64,000 nt of DNA from Henckelia pumila. Taxonomy: Eukaryota > Streptophyta > Magnoliopsida > Lamiales > Gesneriaceae. The position numbers and the translations under genes are program-made. The DNA lies in contig NC_133123.1 in NCBI RefSeq assembly GCF_033568475.1, forward strand, positions 152,411,753 to 152,475,752, given 5' to 3'. The stretch's first letter is position 1; each line of letters starts with the position of its first letter. This document shows positions 16,793 through 28,853 of the stretch, one piece after another. Below the pieces are notes generated by a model. It was not told the DNA's origin, did not search any database, and saw only the letters and a list, made by a program, of their open reading frames with translations.

Positions 16793-19700
16793 ATGGCGGA
16801 AACTCAGCCACTCTCCCACAACCACGACAATGGCTACTGCCCCCGAACCAACATTTACCGCAGCCTCCGCCCCGCCGTACCTCTGCCGCCGCTCTCGCAA
16901 CCCCTCTCCATCGTCGATTACACCCTCTCCCTCCTCCATTCCCCCACCACTCCCACCTCCGGCGCCCTCTCCACCACCCACTTCCTCATAGACGCCGCCA
17001 CCGGCCGCCGCCTCACCTACGCCGCCTTCCTCCGCCAAGTCAGTTCCCTCTCGTCCTTCCTGAAATCCCTTTACCCTTCTCTCTCCAAGAACGACGTTGC
17101 TTTCATCCTATCGCCGCCGTCCTTCCACGTTCCGGTCCTCTACTTCTCCCTCCTCTCCTTGGGAATCACCGTTTCGCCTTCCAGTCCGCTATCTTCTCCA
17201 TCGGAGCTAGTTCACCAAATCGAACTCAGTAAACCCGCCATCTTCTTCGCCACCTCCGCCACCGCCCAGAAGCTTCCGCCGAATCTGCCCTTGATCCTCC
17301 TCGATTCCCAGAAATTTCTCTCCATGCTTGAGGCGAAATCTTCCGGCAGGGCAAACGACGTCGTCGTGAATCAATGGGACCACGCGGCGGTTCTCTACTC
17401 TTCCGGCACGACGGGTAAAGTGAAAGGCGTCGTTTTAACTCACCGTAACTTGATGGCAGTGATCGCCGGATTTTATTATGACAATTTATACTATAAAGAG
17501 AAATCCAAAGAGGAAGAAAATGGTGTTTATGTTCACCCAGTCTCGTTATTCACATTGCCGTTGTTTCACGTGTTTGGGTTTTTCATGCTTATAAGGGCGG
17601 CGTCGATGGGGGAGAGCCTCGTTCTGATGGAGAAATTCGATTTCTTGAAAATGTTAGAAGCTGTGGAAAAGTACAAGGTGACGTATATCCCGGTGGCGCC
17701 GCCGCTGGTGGTGGCTATGGTGAAGTCGGATTTGGTGGCGAAGTATGACTTAAGCTCCTTGCAGACAGTGGGCTCCGGCGGAGCTCCGCTGGGGAAGGAG
17801 GTTTCCGAGGAGTTCAAGGCTAAATTCCCTCACGTGGAGATTGTCCAGGTACAACAGTAACAGTATTGATATGGCACAAGCCCACACGCAATGATGCTAA
17901 AGTAATTGTCATTTTATGATATTAATTAGTTGTTAAAGTACATTTGCTTTTTCTATCCGTGGAATTTATCCAAACATTTCTTTATTTTTCATTGAAAGTT
18001 GATAGTTTAATGCCACAATGCGTCATCCTGTTTCAGTGATATAGTCAAGATTGGCTTTTTTTTTTCATTATTTTATGTGTCCAAGCAGCTATAATTGAAC
18101 GCTTTCTGATTTCTTTAGTAAAAGATGTATTATAGGTGAATTTTAAATTTGTTGTAAAAAAACATATTTTAGGATAAGAGCTGGAGTTAGTTGCAAGTTG
18201 TGTTTAAAATAATACTTGATTTAAGGATGCTTTGTTTCTTGTCTTCAACTTGGACTTGTAAACGAATGCTGTTATGGTTCTTGAAATTTGGGATTTTGAC
18301 TGATCCAAGGACGCCTCAATCTGATTAGCGAAAACAATATCATCGTGCTCACATTTGTTGCGTATGTGCTAAAACTTTTAGTCCTAAAAATTGGCTGAAG
18401 ACTATGGTTGATGAATTGATTTATCCAATTTGAAATGCCCAAAAATCCCTCATCTAGGTGATTCTTGTCATAGTTGCTTGTAGACATGCCTCTATCCTTG
18501 AGGTCCAGCGAGGCTCATCCTTTTGCGCTTCGACACGAGCCAAGGCTCAAGCTTTTGCTAAAAAGTTGACTTGACCGTGAGACCCTTAACCCTCGTGCGT
18601 ATAACAGGCTCAAGACATTTCACAAATGCGCTTTAAATTTTGACAGTAAGCCAAAGTGAAAAGCAGGATGATAGTAAATTATTTTTTTTAATAGACTAAT
18701 TAGCATTTTTCTTATCAATGGCCAATAGATTGTAAAGTATATATTTGGTTTTTTGTGATTTAATCTTTTTACCATATTGCCCCATGCCTAACTTTAGCAA
18801 GGCATGCCTCGTCTTGCGCCTAGGCTCTACAGTACTCATGTGCCTTAGCACAGATTATGCTTCTGACAATTATAATTCTGATTTGAGATTGGAAATGGGT
18901 TATTGGTTATTGGTTATAGGCCTCATTTGTTGTTGAATAAATCTTATCAGTCGATATCGAAGGAGATCATATCTTAGAATATTTTAAAAAAAGCATCAAC
19001 TTGTAGGTTACTGATTGATGTTCACGGTAGAAATATGTGTATTGAATTCTATTCAGTTGGTTGAATATGAATTATAGAAATGATTATTATCAATTGGAGC
19101 TGGATTTCTTTTATCATCGACTGAGGGAAATTATGGGATAGAACTGCAATTCTAGAGATAAGATGACACTGTTAATTTTAGGGCTATGGCATGACTGAGA
19201 CTGCAGGAGCTGCAACACGAACCATAGGGCCTGAGGAGGCGAAACGTTATGGATCTGCAGGCCGTTTGGCTGAGAACTTGGAAGCCAAGATAGTCGATCC
19301 TGATTCTGGAGAGGCCTTACCTCCTGGAAAACAAGGAGAGTTATGGTTACGGGGTCCGGCAATCATGAAAGGTGATAAATTGATAAGACTTGATACTTGG
19401 TCTTTCATATCACCTAGTTTGACAGCAGGATCTTCTTGATAGGTTACGTGGGTAATCAAGAAGCTACCGCTGCCACCTTGGATTCCGAAGGCTGGCTAAA
19501 GACTGGAGACCTGTGCTATTTTGACTCCGATGGGTTTCTCTTTATTGTTGATAGGTTAAAAGAACTGATTAAATACAAGGCATATCAGGTGCTATTCGTG
19601 TTTTAAGAAATCTTTGACAGATTAAATTTGTCTGAATAATGTTATCTGACAAATAATGGGAGCTATTACAGGTTCCTCCAGCTGAGTTGGAACATTTGCT

Positions 19701-20749
19701 TCAATCGATTCCCGATGTCGCTGATGCAGCAGTGATTCCGTATGAATTTTGTATTTTGAGTTCAATTTCTTTAGTTTGTCTTGGTATTTTTAAAGTATAT
19801 GGCAGTTATTGAGCAATTTATCAAAATCTGCCTCAAGTTTGCAACAAGGTATCGCTAATAAAAAAAGCGAAATATTTCAGAGTTGCCCGAGTCTGAAGTG
19901 AAATCGATTTTGAACGTAAAAAATAAACTTTACTTTCCCTCAACTCTTCCCATTAAACAAAAAGTATTTCTTCATTCTTCAATTCTCCAACAGAAGAGAA
20001 TAAAAAATAAGTATGAAAATCTATTTTTTTTTTGTCAAATTTATTTGTGTTTCACTCGTACCATTTTAACATATGATGCTCTTGTGTTATTATAGCTGAT
20101 CTTTTTAGTTATGTTACATCTCAAAGTTGTTGGTTGATCATCTCTACGGGCTACCATTCGTGTTTTGACCCTTTCTTTTATGTTTGAGATCGTGCAGCTA
20201 TCCAGATGAAGAAGCTGGTCAGATTCCAATGGCATATATTGTGAGAAAACCTGACAGCACCATCTCTGCCGCTCAAATAATGGATTTCATTGCAACCCAG
20301 GTATGGAAAAAAATGTCTTTTAATGAGAAGTGTCTCTCGTGTATTCTCGTGTGCATGAAGAATGATTGTTTAAAACGGTTCTGTAGAGACGATCTTTGCT
20401 GTTAGCTTTGCCAAGAAAAACTGTTCTTTGACCACTTTCATTAGGTTTCATCCCATTTTCATGCTTCTAAATTATAATCCCGCAATGACTTAACATCTTT
20501 GGCTTATTTTGTTTATTTTTCTCCCTTTTACTTAAAACTGTGGGATCTGAAGGGTTTGGCAAACACTTCTGTTATTTTGCTTTCACTATATGAAACAATG
20601 GGTCGTTTCTTGCTGTCTTCCAGGTTTCTCCTTATAAGAAAATTCGCCGTGTTGCATTTATCAACTCGATCCCAAAATCTCCGGCAGGGAAGATCTTACG
20701 AAGGGAGTTGGTCAAGCATTCACTTTCGAACTCTTCATCTAAGCTATGA
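16793..20749 (+). CDS. 4CLL9: 4-coumarate:CoA ligase-like acyl-activating enzyme, peroxisomal, complete
   Basis: An ANL-superfamily enzyme that adenylates a carboxylic acid and transfers it to CoA. Exons 16793-17848, 19182-19371, 19443-19588, 19672-19739, 20198-20300 and 20624-20749 (TGA) join in phase to 562 residues. The AMP-binding P-loop-like motif [10 protein letters not shown] starts at residue 203; GYGMTETAG starts exon 2 at 353; the ATP-ribose Asp is in [11 protein letters not shown] (D438); the catalytic C-terminal Lys is in [11 protein letters not shown] (K544). The protein ends in SKL, a canonical PTS1, so peroxisomal import is likely and a role in fatty-acyl or jasmonate-precursor activation is more likely than lignin 4CL activity; the substrate cannot be read from sequence. 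Exon 1 is GC-rich with a Ser/Pro-rich N-terminus. The ATG at 16749 is out of frame, so 16793 is the chosen start. Intron 1 (about 1.3 kb) contains repeat-like sequence. The symbol follows the Arabidopsis relative I recall (At5g63380). Confidence 0.9.
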
Positions 20750-22170
20750 CCGCGCGATTCTTCGGTAAAAACTTGTTGTATCTGTACATTGCAGTCTCAT
20801 CTTGAACTTCCCACAAGCAATTGTAGAGAGCCTTGTGAGCAAAACATGAGCCTCACCAGGGTGTTTTTATTAACATATTTTGTACAAGTGAAATGAGGTG
20901 TTATTCTGAAGCACCAAACCACATTCTAAATTATATTTATAATTTTATATGACCTGAAAATAATAAATTTCTGTTCGAATATCTGCCCTCTCCTAAAATT
21001 TTATTTTATGCTTGTTTAGCTCTTTGTTTAAACATTTCTTCAATTGGTTTAATGTTTCAATCTCGAAAAAAAAAATAGAATCACTCTCTAGGTTTGACCA
21101 TGTCCAATGTTTCTGTTCTTGAGTTCTTCAAACAGAAAGGTTTTAGTTATAATATTGTGAAGACGATCCTCCAAAATAACTAAAAAATAACTAAATAAAT
21201 GCAATGATTAATGGACTCAATTCACATAAGGGTATCATAGAACCTGGCGAATCAAAACGAGTTGCGGGATGGGAGAGAACAAGTCGACCGGCAACTTGTC
21301 AAAATTACCATTTGACGGGATGGGTTGGGACTGGTGGTCATTTGAGCTAGTTGGAAATTTTCCAATAACTCCTATTTGATAGAAATTCATTAAAATTATA
21401 TAGAAATTTATTAAAAAATTATCACTGAGACGCATAAATGAATTAAATAATGTTTGGAACCACTATGAATTTTTTTCACAAATTTGTTTAAAAAAATCCA
21501 TAATCAATTTTTATATATTGCAAAACACTCCCCGAAATCTTGGTAAACTGCAAAAAGATCCTGTATTATTTTTAGATAAAATTTTTGAAAACCTAATGAA
21601 GAAAATCGATGGGTGAATAGTTTTTAAATTTTAAGATTCAAGTAAATGTGGCTGAAATTCCTACGAGGTGAAATAATTAACTAAAAGGCCCTTTTTAAGT
21701 TATAATAAAAATGTTTTGAACATTTGGAATAACAAAAACTAACAACATAAGAAGGAAACGTCATTTGTTTATTAAAATCGAAAAATCTATCATCAGAACT
21801 CAGAAGTATAATTCTACTATTTTAAATCATGTAACAACTCAAATCTCACATGTTAATATTACACTTCGAATATGGAATATTACTGTATTTATGTTATATA
21901 TCAGGTTTATAAAAATGGAATTAATTATATATATCATACAAAAGTAATGCTTTTTAAAATTAAAATATTATGCACGCGAAATGCAAAGGCAAATAAATAC
22001 CTAAAGACTTGCTAATTCTCTTGGGCCAAATCTAGCCCAAATAGTTGGACCTGTCCGTCCCGTCAAGAATCTATTGTAAACGCGGGAGATGCATTACGCC
22101 CATTCCTTCCATAGTGACACCTTGCCAATAGCAAGAAGACACGTGTCGAAAGCTATTTGTATATATATTT

Positions 22171-22339
22171 GGGATTATTCTATGCTACACTTGGAGTACT
22201 TCTCCCCCATGATGTGGTCAAATATCAACCATTGAATCATCAAGATATATGTCAATTTCCATAAAAATATATGGGTCTCACGTGATCTAATGGTATTGAA
22301 ATAGGGGAGAAACACTCCCGGTGTAGCATAGACTAACCC
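22171..22339. mobile_element. MITE with about 36-bp terminal inverted repeats and 8-bp target duplication
   Basis: The left end GGGATTATTCTATGCTACAC matches the reverse complement of the right end (GGGTTAGTCTATGCTACACC), and the match continues into a GGAGT..TTCTCCCC block. The flanks carry ATATATTT on both sides. Size is 169 bp with no coding capacity. The 8-bp duplication fits hAT, but the GGG ends are also seen in Mutator-type MITEs, so the superfamily is uncertain. Confidence 0.75.
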
Positions 22340-22416
22340 ATATATTTGGGAAGATTGCCGTGCATTTGAGGCCGTTACCATTTTGAATATGCGGTCTTCT
22401 TCGGCTTGATTTTAAT

Positions 22417-22529
22417 GTAGTGTTTGAGAGAGCTTTTAAAAGCACTTTTCATTTTTTATTTTATAAAATTTTAAAATTTTGTTAAGAAAAAGTTGAGAAA
22501 TGCTTGCTAGAAGCTATTTCAAACACTAC
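22417..22529. mobile_element. Short MITE-like hairpin element
   Basis: The left end GTAGTGTTTGAGAGAGCTT and the reverse complement of the right end (GTAGTGTTTGAAATAGCTT) form terminal inverted repeats around an AT-rich core, 113 bp in total. No convincing target duplication was seen. The end sequence is of a kind common in plant hAT-type MITEs. Confidence 0.55.
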
Positions 22530-22580
22530 CTGAATTTATCTGGTGTGTGATCTCACAATTTGATCTCTTAGCTTTGAACA

Positions 22581-25500
22581 ATGATTTTCACGGATAAGGA
22601 AGTCGAGCTGGTGAACAATGGAATTCTCGAGAGTATACTAATAAGGTTCGATGCATCGGGTGGAATCCTGTACCAGGAGCCGATAGAGACCTCAGGGAGG
22701 GAGCAACATGACTCAACCCCCAGAGCATACCCCACAATATTTCAGCAGGGAAAACATCATCAACTATTGATGACGATACAAGTGATTGGGAATATGCTTC
22801 GTGAAGATTTAAATGCACAGATGTTTTTGAGGTATTGACATCTGATTTTTATCGTGGATCTGAAAGTATATTATTACGTATATTATGATTGAATATTGTA
22901 ATGTTTTTTAAAAAAATTGAAGTACTCTATATTAACATTAGCTCGATGAGCTTCTCGAGCTCGGCTCTAAACTTCAGGAGTTTAGATATAAACATGAAAT
23001 GTTCTAAATGCTCGTATTTTTACCTTTTTATGATTTTAAATGGCACGTTGATATCCAGCATCCTCTCAAACTTCCTTCAAATGTCTACTGAAATGCATCT
23101 GGCGTGTTGCTTGTGACTTGTGTGATGCCGAAAGCAACCTGGATATGGAAAAGACCCGAGGATTATATTCAAATCGAAGATACATCATTGTTGCCGACTG
23201 ATGTAAATTATGTTAGAATGATCCGGTGGCATCCATCAATGGATATGTTGTATTTATTGGGCTATGACAACAATATCAAGGTAAGATAATGTAGCGAATA
23301 TGGTTTTACCATATTATGAACATCAATCAATGAGACATCTAACCACTGCAGGTTTGGGTTTTGGACAATACTTATTGGGATTGCGTTCAAGCATTAGGTG
23401 AACGTGACAGGTAGACATCTCAATGCTTATATACATCCATTTCAGAATTAAATTAACACAAATTGTGAGTTTATTACCCATGTTTGCATGACACAATTCC
23501 ATCTTTTGTACAATTTTAGTGGGCACATTGTGACATATGATGTCAAATATAGCAGGCCGCACAATATAACTTTATATGAAAAAAATATGAAAAATGCAAA
23601 ACTCCCTCAATGACCGGCAAATAAATAGCCTTTAGATATATAATTTGTGCATGTAATGTTTTCGTTCTGCCTGCGCACTAATAATTATGTCTCTTCGTGA
23701 TTTAGTAGTGTGGGGAAGGCATCTTCATCCCCTTCCTCACCTCGCCCCATTGCCATCATTAATATATCAATTGGTCATATTTTTATTAACAACATTTTAT
23801 AACTGATTTTTTCCTTTTAGTGAACTCAACGATACATTTAAGGTCTTAGCTTTCAATGCAAGGGAAGACAAAATTGTTGTCTACATGTAATCATGATCTC
23901 TTGTATTTTCTTAACTTATATGTACAAGAGATATATGTTTCGATGGCAATATATAAGATTAACATAATCAAATTGATTTCACAGCGACGATCTCAACATT
24001 ATGATATGGGGTGTTGACAGTGATATTACATATAATTTCACTTTCATAGATATCACCTCATTGTGTTCTTTGATTATCTTTATAAATCAATCAAGATATA
24101 TTCTATCCAAATCTCTCCCCATTCCTTATAGCTCTCTAGTAATTTGTTTTATGTCAATAGATGGTGATTTTGTCTTTAATCTGTTGAGAATCAATTTAAT
24201 AATTTTACCAAAATTTTTCTGTCTTCTTTGACCACCAACTTCTTGTTAGTTCTCCTTATTAAGGATTCTTATCTCAGAATTATCTTCGAATTCAACTTGG
24301 ATTTTTTTTTAATTCGACTTCAACTTGGATTGGGGACCTTGATCACACAATCGATAACTAGTACAACAATATGTGCCAGTAGAAGTATGATGATTAAATT
24401 AGATTAGTTTATTCTGATGCCACTTAAAGTGAAATAAGGCACAAATATGAGAAAAAATAACCAACATTTCCAAACAAATTAATTAGTAGAGATTACTAAG
24501 TTTGGTATTTTGGTTCTTAAAATTAAAATAAAAAACAACTTGATTACGTATTTCTATACTTTATCAGGACACATCTATGCACCGTATCTGGTTATCACGA
24601 CAAACAAATTCTTTTCCTACATCGGTCAAGGTAAGAATTTTTTTTATTTTTTATTCCACATTCATTTAAAGCATTTTTCTATAATTTTATGATTTGCCAC
24701 TCACTTTGAGTGGTGAATGTTGCAGAAAGGAAAAAATTTGTGTTGGGGCGGTAGATGGCGCTATAATGTTTTTTTGTTGAGATTGAGGATCACTCGGTAT
24801 AAGTTATTTAATGGCATACTCATTTGATTAATTCTATGCATTTCCTTTAGAATAACCACTACTTTATTTAAATTGAGGGCCAAGAAAATAATCACGTGTT
24901 CGATTAAAATCAACCTTAGAATCATAAACCATTTGAACATTGTAAAGTACATATATATAACTAGCATGCATCTCGACTTTAATTTCCTCTTTAATTAACT
25001 ATTTTTTGTTTATATTTAATTATTTTTCTACCATTTTCGCTCAAAAGAACTATAAAAATTAGGTACATCGACCTCTTGTGCAGTGTTGCAGTTTTATGGA
25101 ACCATGACGTCCATTAATGCTCTTATTTATTCATTCTTATACATTGAAATGCAGTAGGTTCTAGGGATATGTTGCAGCGAGCATTAATTCAAGGATCTAG
25201 GGTTTGCTTAACATATGGTTTCCTAGAGTCAACAGATAGATTCAAGGACATTTACCAAACACAACCGATATATAAATGAATGTTGAATAGCCTCCAAAGT
25301 TGTTCCTATCTCTGTGATTACATTAGTTTGAATTAAATTTCTTTTTTCGCAATGCCTATGTAGTTGCATTGATAAATGTGATTACATTAGTTGGACTTGT
25401 AATGTGACTACATGTGTTGCATGTATTCCTCTTTAATGCGTTCATGGATATTTTCTGAATATTATTACAGGTTGATGAACCCAAATATAGATTGCTACTG

Positions 25501-25675
25501 AAGCGAGAGGATGCTCATGATGGCAATGTGAATTCGGTACAATGGTCATCATTATATTTTATATGGATGTAATATGCCTTGATCTTCTGTATTTTAACCT
25601 CACATTTGTCCAATATTATGCAATAAAACAGGAAAATTGTTTCTGGCCTCTGCGAGTGATGATGGGACAGTCAAG
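22581..25675 (+). pseudogene. CIAO1/CIA1-like WD40 pseudogene, copy A
   Basis: CIAO1 is the WD40 propeller of the cytosolic Fe-S targeting complex. This copy keeps intron-separated remnants in gene order: a degenerate first exon from 22581; a WD block near 23070-23282 with VRMIRWHPSMDMLYLLGYDN; VWVLDNTYWDCVQALGERD after 23351; SDDLNIMIWG-like sequence near 23985-24015; a degenerate block near 24567-24630; and, from 25471, VDEPKYRLLLKREDAHDGN then FLASASDDGTVK (to 25675). Frames are interrupted by stops and shifts, and the first exon fuses abruptly to sequence belonging to exon 2 in the other copies, implying an internal deletion. Retained introns show it arose by DNA duplication, not retrotransposition. 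The last coding exon was not found. Confidence 0.78.
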
Positions 25676-26285
25676 GTATGATATCTTACGGTTCTTGATC
25701 ACTTTGAAAATCATAGATCTACGGTTAGAAAATACAAATTTATATTGTGAGTTCTGTTGCCCTTATGTAGATATATAGCACGTTGGATAAAATTATTTTA
25801 GTCTTGCCGATACATCTATTGATTCTACAAACGAGCATATTTTCCTCGTTTCGTATATATGTGTGTAAATCGATTTTGATTTTGGAATTTGTCAACATAA
25901 TAGACTTCACGTGTTCGAGTCTTGGGAATTAAACCCATATCCACGTCCCCATACCTGATGTAGAGATTAAAGAGGGGCGGGGATGGGGGGCGGATCCCTA
26001 AACTCGTGGGGATTAAATCACCGTCTCCGTCCCCGTTTGAGATATCCTATTTTCAATTCATCACATTTTTTTTTACATAAACTTCATTTTAGAGTAACAT
26101 TCATAGAATAAGCTTGTTCACAACGGTGGTTATGTAATCGAACTATGCTCGCATTTCTTATCACGCTTCCTTCGTATTTGTTTAAGGTTATGTTTAATTT
26201 TTATTTTATTGTAATAAAATTTTTTTGTTAAGATATTTTTATTTAATTTTATATTTTGTTCTAATTTTTTTAAATATTTTCATAT

Positions 26286-26891
26286 TATAATTTAATTCGA
26301 CTGTTGATTTTGCCTTCGTACGTAGTTAACATGCAATTATCGTAATTAATTTCCTACAAATTATATTATTTGTTAATTTTGAGAACATCCCCGCCAGGGG
26401 CGGATTTATTGTAGGGCCAAGGGGGGCCACGACCCCCTCAAAAAATTTTGAAAATTTTTATTGTTATATAGTTTATTTTAATGTTTTGTATATATATTAT
26501 TCGGCCGCATAAAATGTTAGTTGTTGGAATTTGGTCTAGTGGTTTGCCTTCCAAACTTATTCATGTGGCTCGGGTTCTATTCTTTTGCTATAATTTAATT
26601 TGACTGTTGATCTTGCCTTCGTACGCAGTTAACATGCAATTATCATAATTAATTTTCTACAAATTATATTATTTGTTAATTTTGAGAACATCCCCGCCAG
26701 GGACGGATTTATTGTATGGCCAAGGGGGGCCACGACCCACTCGAAAAATTTTGAAAATTTTTATTGTTATATAGTTTATTTTAATGTTTTGTATATATAT
26801 TATTTGGCCGCATAAAATGTTAGTTGTTGGAATTTGGTCTAGTGGTTTGCCTTTCAAACTTATTCATGTGGCTCGGGTTCTATTCTTTTGC
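26286..26891. repeat. 303-bp tandem duplication spanning the hAT left end
   Basis: Two adjacent copies (26286-26588 and 26589-26891) begin TATAATTTAATT and run through the flank, the GTCCC-type target site and about 190 bases of the element. They differ at only a few positions (for example GGGGCGG versus GGGACGG). Since the repeat includes both flank and element end, the duplication post-dates the insertion. Confidence 0.85.
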
Positions 26892-27668
26892 TATGCCATC
26901 TTTCACTTTTTATTTTTCTTTTTATTTTTTTATTATAGATTCCTCATTTCAGCACCTTTAATTTATAGACCTATCACCAATTTTTAATTTAAAAAGTCAA
27001 CATTTTTTTATTTTTAGTACATGTCATTATTTTTAAACCAAGTTTGATAAATTTTCGATTTTTCTTAACATCAAAATTTGGTTCTTTTGTCATTTGGTTG
27101 TGCTATTTCCTTAATATATTTTGTTATGTTTTTTTTCTATGATTTGTTTTATTTCGTTATTTCATCTTAATTTTGAATCTTATTAAATTACTTGTAGCTG
27201 ATCATGAGATAGTTTTTTTCTAATTGGAAAACCGACTCATCGATTTGGATAAAAAACAAAGTCATGTCCACTTGTTCTTGCAAAATAAAAAATAAAAAAA
27301 GCTTAATTCATTGAATGAATGATTACATATTATTTTTTATTGTAATTATTTTGCTAATATATAGAATGAAATTAACATCTTTGTGAATTGAGATTGTGAC
27401 TCTCGCTTAATATATTTTTATTGGCTATAGATAAAAAAAACCAATTATAAAATATAAAAAGACAACAATATCTAATATGTAAAACGATAAATTTTGATAT
27501 ATAATCAATAATATCTTGTGAAAAACATTTGTCTTTCTTTTTTTGGGAAAAAATGATATTAATTTGAGGTATTATATATATTTAAAAAATTGTAATTATG
27601 TTATTGAAATTTATATAAACATAGAATAGTTATTCCCCCCTGAACATTGAGTCCTGGAACCGTCCTTG
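26395..27668. mobile_element. Non-autonomous hAT-like element
   Basis: The left end CAGGGGCGG and the reverse complement of the right end (CAAGGACGG) are hAT-style terminal repeats. The 8-bp flanks are ATCCCCGC (26387-26394) and GTCCCCGC (27669-27676). The related spacer near 43671-43682 is uninterrupted (GTCCCTGG followed by CCAAACTTTCTTCAC), giving a paralogous empty site. No transposase reading frame is present. Without the 303-bp duplication it would be about 970 bp. Confidence 0.72.
26530..26590 (+). repeat. tRNA-like (A-box/B-box) segment inside the hAT-like element
   Basis: TGGTCTAGTGG resembles a pol III A box, and GGGTTCTATTC about 45 bases later resembles a degenerate B box. A second copy lies at about 26832-26890 within the tandem duplication. 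It does not fold as a complete tRNA by eye and is more likely a tRNA-derived fragment than a tRNA gene. Confidence 0.35.
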
Positions 27669-28473
27669 GTCCCCGCCCAACTTTCTTCACTTTATATATA
27701 TTAGGACTTGTGTGAATACGTCTGATTCCTTGATCTCATTTTCTAAAGGTAAGTTGGCATGATTTTTTTTTGTGATACGTATGTTTAATTTTATTATATT
27801 GTTAATAAATTTATTTTAATGATGTGTTATATAATTGTATGTTGTTCTAATATTTTTTTTAAAAAATATTGTCAAATTATAAATTGAATTCGTTGATTTA
27901 TCTCAACTTCACACGTGGTTAAAAAGTATTTAACGTAATTACTTCTATAGAAATTGTGTTATTGGTTGATTAATTTGCTCTGGATTCTGACTCCATTTTT
28001 ACAAAAGGAAAAACTAGCTGGTTTCCATGTCCGGACCATGGGCAAAAAAGAATAATTTTTAAAGACGGGACACTTTGTCCCCGATTATACCACATTTATA
28101 AGTTTTTTAGATTGCTGTATTTTTATTTATTTATTTTATATTATTTAAAAAAACCGATATCTTTTGACAATAATAATAGTACTAGTAAAACTACTACTAC
28201 TACTACAACAAGTAATAGTAGTTTATCTGTATTCTAAGAATGTTTGAATGCAAAAATGCATTTTGTGGATGTTGATATTATATACTTTTGTTGAAGAGAG
28301 AAATGGAAAGTTGTATATAAATTTGAAAAGCTTGCCGCGCACTTTAGGCAATTACTATTTTGGGTAGTTTTCTTCAGCTTCATTCCAAATCTCTCTGTTT
28401 GATTTGAATTCTTCTACTTCTTCTTAATCAATTTCTCACTTCTATACTTTGCACAATGAATTTCAAGGATAAG

Positions 28474-28853
28474 TGTGACGCCCGGGGCTGAAGAGGCAGG
28501 GAGTGATCGCCGTTGCCAAGAGGTTGCACGGACAATGAGCGGCTCCTGGTAGGCTTCTAGGCGGAGGGAGACATGAATGAACCGATCCCGTGCCGGAATG
28601 AGAGGGGATTCTGAGACTGTGTAGGTATGAGACTACATAGTTGAGGAGGGTTTAAAAGATTTCATATGTACTGCTCATATCAAGAAGGTGCATCTTCTTT
28701 TCGGAAGCTCATCACATAAGAACTCCAAAGTTAAGCGTGCTTGACTTGGGGCAATTATAGGATGGGTGACCCCCTGGAAAGTTTCTCAGGGTGCGTGTGA
28801 GTGAGGACATAAGCACGCTGAAAAGACCCGTCTTGATATAGTGGGTCGTTATA
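28474..28853 (+). mobile_element. Solo LTR of a Cassandra-type TRIM retrotransposon
   Basis: This 380-bp insertion begins TGTGACGCCC and ends GGGTCGTTATA (canonical CA end apparently mutated), flanked by ATAAG at 28469-28473 and 28854-28858. Copy C of the same pseudogene is uninterrupted here (AAGGATAAGTCTATACGA), which proves the boundaries. It contains a 5S rRNA-like block at 28709-28797, the hallmark of Cassandra LTRs. There is no second LTR or internal domain, so it is a solo LTR left by recombination. Confidence 0.82.
28709..28797 (+). repeat. 5S rRNA-derived block with pol III internal promoter elements
   Basis: The block keeps the order of plant 5S rRNA: ATCA..GAACTCC, then AAGTTAAGCGTGCTTG (A-box region), then AGGATGGGTGACC (C-box region) and CTGG.AAGT. 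Both promoter cores look nearly intact while the 5' third of 5S is missing or diverged. It is part of the solo LTR, not an independent 5S gene. Confidence 0.82.

Larger units (their letters stand above)
20750..22580. other. 4CL-like 3' UTR and intergenic DNA with two MITEs
   Basis: About 20750-20960 is the probable 3' UTR. The rest is AT-rich and without a supported exon. Two hairpin elements (22171-22339 and 22417-22529) sit just before the first CIAO1-like pseudogene, marking the move from gene space to repeat-dense DNA. Confidence 0.5.
25676..28455. other. Spacer downstream of CIAO1-like copy A
   Basis: Non-coding spacer whose ends are related to the spacer after copy B (42945-44333): both contain a GGGGATTAAAT..CCCCGTCTCCGTCCCC block (about 25970-26045 and 43195-43310), a TTTCTAAAGGTAAGTTG stretch, and ACTAGCTGGTTTCCATGTCC. 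Here the spacer is lengthened by a hAT-like element (26395-27668) and a 303-bp duplication. A short CTA microsatellite lies near 28190. Confidence 0.65.

Noticed and set aside
26530-26590. Functional tRNA gene
   Set aside because: A-box and B-box-like motifs are present but no cloverleaf or acceptor stem is visible.
28709-28797. Independent 5S rRNA gene
   Set aside because: Lacks the 5' third of 5S, has changes between the boxes and sits inside an LTR with target duplications.
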